A DNA stretch of 5,582 bases. It comes from Pseudomonadota bacterium. GTDB taxonomy: Bacteria; Pseudomonadota; Alphaproteobacteria; Rhodospirillales; Magnetospirillaceae. Positions 1-5,397 of the stretch are shown here, piece by piece (the first letter of the stretch is position 1; each line of letters begins with the position of its first letter). A program made the translations under genes and the position numbers. Under the pieces are notes generated by a model, which was not told where the DNA came from, made no database searches, and worked only from the letters and a program-made list of their open reading frames with translations. The stretch lies in the NCBI GenBank assembly GCA_023437865.1, contig JAEZFE010000212.1:1-5582 (forward strand), read 5' to 3'.

Positions 1-537
1 AAGCGCCACCCCGACATTCTGGAGCGCATGGAGCCTTTCGCCGACAAGATCGTCTGCATCGATCCGGTGGATTTGCCCTTCGCCATCCTGCTGGAGCCCA
101 ACCCCGCCGACCCGCGCCTGACCGTGCGCCGCTTCGTCGATGCCGACGAGCTGCACGCCACCATCCGCGGACCGCTGGAGACCCTGATCGCGCTGGCCGA
201 AGGCAAGGTGGACGGCGACGCGCTGTTCTTCTCGCGCCAGCTCGTCATCGAAGGCGAGACCGAGGTGGTGGTGGCGCTGCGCAACGCCATCGACGGCGCC
301 GGCATCGATCTGGTCGAGGATCTGACCAGCGTGCTGGGCCCCTTCGCACGCCCCGCCAAGCGCGTGGCCGACGCCGCGCTGGAGGCCGCCGGCCACCTGC
401 GCGCCAGCGTCGAGACCGTGCGCCAGGCCATCATCGCCCCCGCCGTGCAGACTGCCGCATCCCGCGATGCCCGACTGGCCGAACTGGAAGCCGAGGTCAA
501 GGCGCTGCGCAAGGCCAACCGCCGAGGACATTCCTGA
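1..537 (+). CDS. ubiT: UbiT, SCP2-domain lipid-binding factor of O2-independent ubiquinone synthesis (5' partial)
   Basis: The reading frame is open from base 1 and the family-like sequence HPDILERM lies before the first ATG at 28, so the true start is upstream of the window. Visible are 178 codons and a TGA. UbiT is known to bind ubiquinone intermediates through its SCP2 fold and is needed, with UbiU and UbiV, for anaerobic ubiquinone synthesis. Diagnostic stretches, numbered from the Met at 28, are IDPVDLPFAILLEP (11-24) and ALFFSRQLVIEGETEV (65-80); the latter closely resembles E. coli UbiT (YhbT). After the SCP2 domain comes a helical tail. Its last 25 residues form a short coiled coil with L150, L153, V157, L160 and A164 at heptad a/d positions, and the end is basic (RKANRRGHS). 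The stop overlaps the ubiU start by one base (TGATG). The family assignment is strong. The tail resembles the layout of the aerobic paralogue UbiJ, but UbiU/UbiV next door favour UbiT. Confidence 0.92.
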   Translation, partial: KRHPDILERMEPFADKIVCIDPVDLPFAILLEPNPADPRLTVRRFVDADELHATIRGPLETLIALAEGKVDGDALFFSRQLVIEGETEVVVALRNAIDGAGIDLVEDLTSVLGPFARPAKRVADAALEAAGHLRASVETVRQAIIAPAVQTAASRDARLAELEAEVKALRKANRRGHS

Positions 538-1544
538 TGGCATTGAACACATCGCTGGTCCGGCCCGAACTGGTATGTCCCGCCGGCACTCCCGCCGCGC
601 TGAAGAGCGCCGTCGATGCCGGCGCCGATTGCGTCTACGTGGGCTACCGCGACGAGACCAACGCGCGCAACTTCCCCGGCCTGAACTTCAGCCGCAAGGA
701 GCTGGAGGAAGGCATCGCCTATGCCAATGAGCGCGGTGCCCAAGTGCTGGAGGCCATCAACACCTTCCCGCGCGCCGGCCACCCCGAGCTGTGGCACGCC
801 GCGGTGGACGACGCCGCCCGGCTGAAGGCCGACGCGGTGATCCTGGCCGATATCGGCCTGATCGCCTATGCCGCCGCCAAGCATCCCGAATTGCGCCTGC
901 ACCTGTCGGTCCAGGCCGCCGCCTCCAACACCGAGGCGATCCGCTTTTACGCCGAGCGCTTCGGCGTCCGCCGCGTGGTTCTGCCGCGCGTGCTGACGGT
1001 TCAGGAAATCGCCGCGCTGAACCCGCTGATCCGCCCGGTCGAGACCGAAGTGTTCGTATTCGGCGGCCTGTGCGTCATGGCCGAGGGCCGCTGCGCGCTG
1101 TCGTCCTACGCCACCGGCCAGTCGCCCAACATGAACGGCGTCTGCTCGCCCGCCGGCCATGTCCGTTACGTGGATACGCCGTCGGGCACCAAGAGCCAGT
1201 TGGCCGGCTTCACCATCAATGAGTTCGGCCATGGCGAGCCGGCGGGCTATCCGACCCTGTGCAAGGGCCGGTTCACCGCCAACGGCAAGACCAGCTATCT
1301 GTTCGAGGAACCGACCTCGCTCAATACGCTCGCCATGCTGCCCGATCTGATCAAGGCCGGCGTGACCGCCTTCAAGATCGAGGGCCGCCAACGCGGCCGC
1401 GCCTATGTGGCGGCCGTGGTGCAGGCGTTCCGCGCCGGTGTGGACGCCGTCCTGGCCGGGCAGCCGGTTCCGGACATGGACCTTGACCGCATCACCGAGG
1501 GCGGCCGGCAGACCACCGGCGCCTACGAGAGGGCCTGGCGTTGA
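537..1544 (+). CDS. ubiU: UbiU, U32-family 4Fe-4S protein for O2-independent ubiquinone hydroxylation
   Basis: The 335-residue protein belongs to the U32 'peptidase' family, whose ubiquinone branch is not proteolytic. UbiU pairs with UbiV, and the heterodimer hydroxylates the ubiquinone ring without O2 in the cytoplasm. The four cluster ligands are visible as C179, C186, C203 and C242; the spacings of 7, 17 and 39 equal those of E. coli UbiU (C169, C176, C193, C232). The U32 signature spans residues 171-189, with core GGLCVMAEGRC. The N-terminus ELVCPAGTPAALKSAVDAGA and the motif FKIEGRQRGRAYV (279-291) are also typical. C14 and C32 are additional and are not ligands in the known family. The ATG at 537 is preceded by GAGGA (524-528) eight bases upstream and overlaps the ubiT stop. 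The 3' end overlaps the ubiV start. Length is normal for the family and no frame break is seen. Confidence 0.96.
   Translation: MALNTSLVRPELVCPAGTPAALKSAVDAGADCVYVGYRDETNARNFPGLNFSRKELEEGIAYANERGAQVLEAINTFPRAGHPELWHAAVDDAARLKADAVILADIGLIAYAAAKHPELRLHLSVQAAASNTEAIRFYAERFGVRRVVLPRVLTVQEIAALNPLIRPVETEVFVFGGLCVMAEGRCALSSYATGQSPNMNGVCSPAGHVRYVDTPSGTKSQLAGFTINEFGHGEPAGYPTLCKGRFTANGKTSYLFEEPTSLNTLAMLPDLIKAGVTAFKIEGRQRGRAYVAAVVQAFRAGVDAVLAGQPVPDMDLDRITEGGRQTTGAYERAWR
1527..1544 (+). promoter_or_regulatory. Ribosome binding site and TTG start of ubiV, overlapping the ubiU stop
   Basis: GAGAGGG (1527-1533) stands seven bases before the TTG at 1541-1543. The ubiU stop TGA uses 1542-1544, giving a TTGA overlap. 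This decides the ubiV start and points to coupled translation of UbiU and UbiV. Confidence 0.75.
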
Positions 1545-2458
1545 CCAATATCATCGTATCGCAGCCCAAGCTGACCCTGGGCCCCGTCCTGTTCAACTGG
1601 CGCCCCGAGCAGCTGCGCGATTTCTATTTCCGCATCGCCGACGAGGCCGATGTGGACACCGTGCACGTGGGCGAAGTGGTGTGCTCCAAGCGGAGCCCGT
1701 TCTTCACCCAGCACATCCCCGACGTGGTGGCCCGCCTGGCCGCCGCCGGCAAGGAGGTGGTGCTGTCGTCGCTGGCGCTGATCATGAGCGAGCGCGAGGT
1801 CAGGGAAGCCCGCGAACTGGCCGGGGGCGAGGGCTGGCTGGTGGAGGCCAACGACATTTCGGTGGCCGCCATGATGGGCGGCAAGCCGTTCACCGTGGGC
1901 CCGCTGGTCAACGTCTATAACGAAGGCACCCTGGCCTATCTGGAATCCATCGGCGCCACCCGCGCCTGCCTGCCCGCCGAGCTGCCCGCCGGCATCATCG
2001 GCCAGTTGGCCGCCGCCGCCAAATGTGAGATCGAGGTTCAGGCCTTTGGCCGCCTGCCGCTGGCCATCTCGGCGCGCTGCTACCATGCCCGCTCGCGCAA
2101 CCTGGCCAAGGACGGCTGCCAATACGTCTGCGCCGAGGACCCCGATGGCATGGCAGTCGACACGCTGGACGACGAGGCCTTCCTGGCCGTCAACGGCACC
2201 CAGACCATGTCCTACCACTATCTCGACCTGCTGGGCGAGCTGGCGAACCTGCAGAAGCTGGGCGTACAGTGCTTCCGCCTGTGGCCGCAGAACGTGGACA
2301 TGGTGGCGGTGGCCGCCTTGTTCCGCGCGGTCCTGACGGGCGCCATGGCGCCCGCCGAGGCCGCCGGCAAGCTGGCGGATTTGTGCCCGCGCGCCGAATT
2401 CGCCAACGGCTATATCCATGGCCGCGAGGGTCACAAATTCGTTGAGGCCGACGCCTGA
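1541..2458 (+). CDS. ubiV: UbiV, U32-family 4Fe-4S partner of UbiU
   Basis: The 305-residue protein is the second subunit of the anaerobic ubiquinone hydroxylase and is needed together with UbiU. Family cluster ligands are present at C48, C180, C193 and C197; the triad spacings of 13 and 4 match E. coli UbiV (C39, C180, C193, C197). Further cysteines (C143, C162, C244, C282) are not expected ligands. Typical stretches are VHVGEVVCSKRSPFF (41-55) and ISARCYHARSRN (176-187). The start is a TTG at 1541, overlapping the ubiU TGA (1542-1544), with a purine-rich GAGAGGG at 1527-1533 seven bases upstream. The protein aligns with the family from this residue on, and no in-frame ATG occurs nearby, so TTG is preferred. 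The overlap implies translational coupling, which suits a heterodimer. The stop at 2456-2458 lies in the first arm of a possible terminator hairpin. Confidence 0.96.
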   Translation: MTNIIVSQPKLTLGPVLFNWRPEQLRDFYFRIADEADVDTVHVGEVVCSKRSPFFTQHIPDVVARLAAAGKEVVLSSLALIMSEREVREARELAGGEGWLVEANDISVAAMMGGKPFTVGPLVNVYNEGTLAYLESIGATRACLPAELPAGIIGQLAAAAKCEIEVQAFGRLPLAISARCYHARSRNLAKDGCQYVCAEDPDGMAVDTLDDEAFLAVNGTQTMSYHYLDLLGELANLQKLGVQCFRLWPQNVDMVAVAALFRAVLTGAMAPAEAAGKLADLCPRAEFANGYIHGREGHKFVEADA

Positions 2459-2481
2459 GCCCGCTGGTTTGGGCTCTTGTT
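2457..2481 (+). terminator. Possible weak rho-independent terminator after ubiV
   Basis: GAGCCC (2457-2462) and GGGCTC (2471-2476) can form a six-pair stem with an eight-base loop, followed by TTGTT. The stem starts within the ubiV stop codon. It is short and the T tract is interrupted, so termination may be partial and could allow read-through into the unknown gene at 2572. This is inferred from sequence only. Confidence 0.4.
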
Positions 2482-2538
2482 CCCCGCCATGCTCCCCGGC
2501 ATACTATCCGCCGGGGAGAGGCCGGGACGTTGGGGAAC
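2479..2538 (+). repeat. Nested inverted repeats in the leader of the unknown gene
   Basis: An inner perfect nine-base inverted repeat, CTCCCCGGC (2492-2500) and GCCGGGGAG (2510-2518), encloses a nine-base loop. It lies inside an outer seven-base repeat, GTTCCCC (2479-2485) and GGGGAAC (2532-2538). Together they could fold into one interrupted stem-loop of about 60 bases between the ubiV stop and the next start codon. No T tract follows on either strand, so this is not a standard terminator. It could be a structured 5' leader, an mRNA-stabilising element or a protein-binding palindrome. The complementarity is read directly; the function is unknown. Confidence 0.5.
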
Positions 2539-2571
2539 GCCGGCTCTCCTGATTGGTGAGGGACGAGGCCG

Positions 2572-3588
2572 ATGGCTGGCGAGGCGGGCAACAAAATGGC
2601 GGATGCGGGCGACAACATCATCCGCTTTGAGCACAAGTTCTTTCAGTCGTTCGAGGAGCTGTACTTCCGTCTGGCCGAGACCGGCGAGGCGGTGGCGGTG
2701 CTCAAGCTCGCCAGCAACGAGGCCGAGCTGGCCTTCGACGGCATCAAGCGCGAGTTCACGCTCAACGAGCAGACCGCCGACGGGCGCATGCTCGACCGCA
2801 TCGCCGAGGGGCTGCAGTTCGTGCGCGGCCTGCGTATCGGCGACCCCCTGCCCAAGGAAATCCTGACCCGCGAGGCATCGTGGGAGCCGCAGGACCGCCA
2901 TCTGCGCATTGCCCGCCAGCGCCTGACCATGCAGTTGGTGACCTGGCTGACCGGCAACGAGCACATCTTCACCTCGGCCGAAGAGCTGATGCAGGTGGCC
3001 GAGGACCCCCAGGTCAAGAAGAACGTCAGCCTGGCCTTCTCCGAGGCTGCCGAGGCCCTGGGCCTGGGCCGCGATAACCGCGAGGAAGTGGTCCGCTACA
3101 TCGAGGTTCTGTCCAAGGAACTGGCCTATATCGAGGCCGAGCGCGACGTCTTTGCCGAGATCAAGAAGGTTGATGAGAAGGTGCAGGGATTGCGCCGCCT
3201 CTATTCTTCCGACCGCGGCATGATCGAGACCACCGATCAGGTGGCCCGCCTGTCCCAGCGGGCGCTGAAGGTGTTCCAGGATTACTTCGACCAGGTCGAT
3301 GCGCAGACCGGCGAAATCCTGGCCATGCTCAAGAACATCGACAACCAGATCGACTACATCCGCCACGTCCGCGACGAACTGCATCGCCGCCTGCTGCCGT
3401 GGGAAGACATGATCCCGGTCTGGAAGACCGTGTTTGTGGTCAAGTCCGAGGAAAACGTCACCCGCATCCGCGACCTCTACCAATTCCTGGCACCGCGCTT
3501 CATGCAGGTCAACGAATGGGTCCTGGTCACCAAGCGCGGCTTTGAACAGGCCAAGAAGAAGCCGCTGGGCGGCGTCATGCGCTGGTAG
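2572..3588 (+). CDS. Unrecognised helical coiled-coil protein, 338 residues, downstream of ubiTUV
   Basis: I do not recognise this protein. It has no signal peptide, no obvious membrane segment and no cysteine, and it is rich in charged residues, so it is probably cytosolic. Residues 15-100 look like a mixed alpha/beta segment (IIRFEHKFFQSFEELYFRL, then KREFTLNEQ). Residues 135-275 are almost entirely predicted helix with heptad-like spacing, for example around EEVVRYIEVLSKELAYIEAE (171-190) and ILAMLKNIDNQIDYIRHVRD (249-268). The C-terminus is more hydrophobic and aromatic (ETVF-like WKTVFVV at 284-290, NEWVLVTKRGF at 314-324) and ends GGVMRW. Codon use matches its neighbours and the frame is uninterrupted, so it is a real gene. 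The ATG at 2572 has GAGGGA (2558-2563) eight bases upstream. An in-frame ATG at 2596 with GAGGCGGG before it is an alternative. It follows ubiV by 113 bases on the same strand, so co-expression is possible but not shown. Confidence 0.85.
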   Translation: MAGEAGNKMADAGDNIIRFEHKFFQSFEELYFRLAETGEAVAVLKLASNEAELAFDGIKREFTLNEQTADGRMLDRIAEGLQFVRGLRIGDPLPKEILTREASWEPQDRHLRIARQRLTMQLVTWLTGNEHIFTSAEELMQVAEDPQVKKNVSLAFSEAAEALGLGRDNREEVVRYIEVLSKELAYIEAERDVFAEIKKVDEKVQGLRRLYSSDRGMIETTDQVARLSQRALKVFQDYFDQVDAQTGEILAMLKNIDNQIDYIRHVRDELHRRLLPWEDMIPVWKTVFVVKSEENVTRIRDLYQFLAPRFMQVNEWVLVTKRGFEQAKKKPLGGVMRW

Positions 3589-3598
3589 CGCCGACGCC
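3571..3598 (+). other. Interrupted hairpin across the stop codon of the unknown gene, in the convergent junction
   Basis: GGCGTC (3571-3576) pairs with GACGCC (3593-3598). After a small internal loop (AT opposite C), GCGCT (3579-3583) pairs with AGCGC (3587-3591) around a GGT loop. That makes 11 GC-rich pairs spanning the TAG at 3586-3588. It sits 12 bases from the end of the convergent PEBP gene. The following bases are not T-rich, so it is at best a non-canonical 3' end or RNA-stability structure serving one or both genes. Confidence 0.4.
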
Positions 3599-3610
3599 GC
3601 ATCTGGCTTC

Positions 3611-4165
3611 TCAACGCCCGTAGAGCGCCGTCAGGCTGGCCCGCCCCAAGGAATGGGCATTGACCATATATCCCACCATGGCCGCCGAGGCCTGCGCGTC
3701 CAGCGGCAGGCTTTCCACATCCAGGGCGTGGACCGTGAACACGTAACGGTGCGGCGCGCCGGGAGGCGGGCACGGGCCGCCATAGCCCGCAGGGCCGAAA
3801 TCCGTCCGGCTCTGCACCGCTGCGCCCGGCAGTGCCGCCGCCTTGATGCCCCCCGCCCCTGCCGGCAGGGACCGCGTGGAGGCCGGCAGGTTGAACACCA
3901 CCCAGTGCCACCAGCCACTGCCGGTGGGCGCGTCGGGATCGTAGACCGAGAGCGCGAAGCTCCTGGTACCCTCCGGCGCACCGTCCCAGGCCAAAGCAGG
4001 CGAGGTATTGCCGCCGGCACAGCCAAAGCCGGCATAGACGTGGCGGTCGCCCATGCTCTGCCCCTCGGCGATATCGGCGCTGCTCAGGCGGAACCCTTCC
4101 GCCCGGGCGGACATGCTCCCCAGCATACACAACGCCCCCACCATCATCACAACCGCGCGCTTCAT
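3611..4165 (-). CDS. Periplasmic YbhB/YbcL-family (PEBP-like) protein
   Basis: The 184-residue protein belongs to the phosphatidylethanolamine-binding protein/Raf kinase inhibitor-like family. Bacterial members are small ligand-binding proteins of largely unknown physiological role. Residues 1-22 form a signal peptide: KR, a hydrophobic core, then ARA before E23 as the likely cleavage site, so the mature protein is probably periplasmic. Family motifs are GGNTSPALAW (51-60), YDPDAP (75-80), HWVVFNLP (87-94) and GPCPPPGAPHRY (130-141), which line the conserved anion-binding pocket. C49 and C132 are conserved in exported members and could form a disulfide. The ATG at 4165 has a perfect AGGAGG (4171-4176) five bases upstream. 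It is the last gene of the minus-strand run, 95 bases after the AraC-type regulator, and converges on the unknown plus-strand gene with 22 bases between them. A role in signalling to kinases should not be assumed from the family name. Confidence 0.93.
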   Translation of the reverse strand: MKRAVVMMVGALCMLGSMSARAEGFRLSSADIAEGQSMGDRHVYAGFGCAGGNTSPALAWDGAPEGTRSFALSVYDPDAPTGSGWWHWVVFNLPASTRSLPAGAGGIKAAALPGAAVQSRTDFGPAGYGGPCPPPGAPHRYVFTVHALDVESLPLDAQASAAMVGYMVNAHSLGRASLTALYGR

Positions 4166-4170
4166 TCCGT

Positions 4171-4176
4171 CCTCCT
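4171..4176 (-). promoter_or_regulatory. Consensus Shine-Dalgarno site of the PEBP gene
   Basis: AGGAGG on the minus strand, five bases before the ATG at 4165. It is a full consensus site and fixes this start. It suggests strong translation independent of the upstream regulator gene. Confidence 0.8.
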
Positions 4177-4198
4177 GTCCTGCAATGGCATGGGAGGG

Positions 4199-4217
4199 AG
4201 AATAGCCGGCAGCCGGC
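4199..4217 (-). terminator. Weak terminator-like hairpin between the AraC-type gene and the PEBP gene
   Basis: On the minus strand GCCGG (4217-4213) and CCGGC (4209-4205) enclose a three-base loop and are followed by TATTCT. The stem has only five pairs and the T tract is poor. It could cause partial termination after the regulator gene, but this is a low-certainty call in a GC-rich gap of 95 bases (4166-4260) where I see no clear promoter. Confidence 0.22.
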
Positions 4218-4260
4218 CGGGCCCGCGCGCCCGAGACGATCAGCCCCTGTCCGTTTCCGC

Positions 4261-5085
4261 TCAGGACGGGGCGCCGCGCAGTTCCGAGGGCGACATGCCG
4301 AAACGCTCGCGGAAACGCGCGGCAAAGCGGGACGGCGATTCATAGCCGCAATCCAGGGCGATGTGCAGGATGGATGCCCGCGTGGTTTGCAACAACATCA
4401 GGCCATGGGTCAGACGCACCTCGACGGCCATGTCCCGGAAGCTGGTCCCCTCTGCCGACAGCCGGCGCCGCAGGGTCGGTTCGGACACCCCAAGCGCACG
4501 GGCGATATCGGCGGCGGCCCACGGCACATGCGGGCGGGCGGCGATCAGTGCCCGCGCCCTGGCGGCGGTGCTGTGATCGTCGTCCGGCGGCAGATGCAGG
4601 CCACGTTCGGCCAGGGCGGCCAACACCTCCACACAGCGATGGCCGGCGACGCGATCGGAAATGGCGGAATGTCCAAGCCCGTCCGCCGCATGCCGGATCG
4701 TCGCCGCCAAGGTGTCATCCCCCGGGCAAACCTGCCAGGGGAGGCCGGGCGGCGGCCGTATTGCGGACAAGACGGGATAATGCTGGTGAAAGGCGCTCAC
4801 CGCCCGCGGCCCCAGGCTCAGCGCCAAGGCGACATAGCGCCCGCTGGACGGTTCAGGCCGGTTGCCGATATCAGGCCGGCTGCCCGCCCCCAGCAGGGCC
4901 ACGTCGCCGGCCTTCAGCACGGCACGGCTGCCATCCGCGGCGACGAGCTCCTTGATCCCTTCGTCCACCAGGATCAGGCAATGCTGAAAGATCGGCACCT
5001 GACGCAGGTGCTGATGGACCGCAGTGCTGATGCAGGCCGCGCCGCCGGTCAGGGCGCGTTCCGCCGCCACCGGCAACTCCCCCAC
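4261..5085 (-). CDS. AraC-family transcriptional regulator with N-terminal cupin-like sensor domain
   Basis: The 274-residue protein has a variable N-terminal domain (about 15-110) that looks like the AraC-type cupin sensor, with strand-rich CLILVDEGIKELV (36-48) and LKAGDVALLGAG (57-68). The C-terminal DNA-binding domain has two helix-turn-helix units: AAADIARALGVSEPTLRRRL (190-209) and the region ILHIALDCGYESPSRFAARF (239-258). It closes with the family signature RERFGMSPSELR (259-270). The ligand and targets cannot be read from sequence. The start taken is GTG at 5085, three bases after the stop of the chorismate mutase-like gene, with GAGGGA (5092-5097) inside that gene's last codons. A GTG at 5070, with GGGGGAG before it, is an equally well-spaced alternative and would drop five residues. 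Tight linkage suggests co-transcription with the upstream gene. The downstream PEBP gene is a candidate target by proximity only. Confidence 0.9.
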   Translation of the reverse strand: MGELPVAAERALTGGAACISTAVHQHLRQVPIFQHCLILVDEGIKELVAADGSRAVLKAGDVALLGAGSRPDIGNRPEPSSGRYVALALSLGPRAVSAFHQHYPVLSAIRPPPGLPWQVCPGDDTLAATIRHAADGLGHSAISDRVAGHRCVEVLAALAERGLHLPPDDDHSTAARARALIAARPHVPWAAADIARALGVSEPTLRRRLSAEGTSFRDMAVEVRLTHGLMLLQTTRASILHIALDCGYESPSRFAARFRERFGMSPSELRGAPS

Positions 5086-5088
5086 GAC

Positions 5089-5385
5089 CTATCCCTCGGG
5101 ATGGATCTTCTTGTAGACCTTGGCCTCATGCAGAATGTAGGCGTCGATCATCGAGCGGTAGATGTGCTCGATCAAATCGGGGCAGGTGCCTTCCTCGATG
5201 GCAAGGTGCCGGACCTTCAGGATGATGGCCTCGATACGGGCGTTATCGACGACTGCCGCCTTGTTGGGCTTGAAGCCGGCAGCCTGTTCCACATAGCCGG
5301 CGCGCTCGGCGAGCAGCGGCACCAGCGCGCGGTCGAGGCGGTCAATGTTCTCGCGCACTTCGGCGAGGTCTTTGCACTGGGCCAT
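5089..5385 (-). CDS. AroQ-type chorismate mutase / PchB-like isochorismate-pyruvate lyase family protein
   Basis: The 98-residue, all-helical protein has the size of a single AroQ domain. Known members convert chorismate to prephenate, or, in the PchB branch, split isochorismate into salicylate and pyruvate. Its sequence resembles PchB most: LAEVRENIDRLD (7-18), ERAGYVEQAAGFK (27-39), AYILHEAK (82-89). Active-site basic residues are visible as R11, R28, K39 and R50, close to E. coli chorismate mutase R11, R28, K39 and R51; D47 matches D48. Two positions differ: I51 replaces E. coli E52, and E87 replaces Q88. No salicylate or siderophore gene is visible, so chorismate mutase is the more cautious name. 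The frame stays open upstream, but the ATG at 5385 is preferred because of AGGGAGG five bases before it and because family similarity begins there. It lies 10 bases after gshA and 3 bases before the AraC-type gene. Confidence 0.88.
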   Translation of the reverse strand: MAQCKDLAEVRENIDRLDRALVPLLAERAGYVEQAAGFKPNKAAVVDNARIEAIILKVRHLAIEEGTCPDLIEHIYRSMIDAYILHEAKVYKKIHPEG

Positions 5386-5390
5386 CAAAG

Positions 5391-5397
5391 CCTCCCT
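5391..5397 (-). promoter_or_regulatory. Shine-Dalgarno site of the chorismate mutase-like gene, overlapping the gshA stop
   Basis: AGGGAGG on the minus strand, five bases before the ATG at 5385. Its first two bases belong to the gshA stop codon TAG. It decides the start against the longer open frame reaching 5544 and suggests coupling to gshA translation. Confidence 0.75.

Noticed and set aside
1523..2434. Long open frame on the minus strand opposite ubiV (303 codons)
   Set aside because: Its composition (Gly, Ala, His, Gln rich) is that of a shadow frame in GC-rich DNA. It lies wholly opposite ubiV, whose cysteine ligands and family motifs are clear.
2477..2508. Sigma70-like promoter for the unknown gene (TTGTTC at 2477 and TACTAT at 2503)
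   Set aside because: The first element matches only half of the consensus and the 20-base spacing is too long. The TACTAT lies in the loop region of an inverted repeat, so I did not call it a promoter.
2431..3483. Long open frame on the minus strand opposite the unknown gene (350 codons)
   Set aside because: The plus-strand frame has a good ribosome site, ordinary helical protein composition and no low-complexity runs. The minus frame shows no domain and reads like the antisense of a Leu/Glu-rich gene.
4123..4165. Lipoprotein signal with C13 in the PEBP leader
   Set aside because: No proper lipobox surrounds C13, the hydrophobic core would be cut short, and a normal ARA signal-peptidase site follows at residue 22.
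3434..4345. Plus-strand open frame (303 codons) opposite the PEBP gene, and the overlapping 288-codon minus frame at 3477-4343
   Set aside because: Both are Arg/Pro/Gly-rich out-of-frame readings. The PEBP frame at 3611-4165 has a signal peptide, family motifs and a consensus ribosome site.
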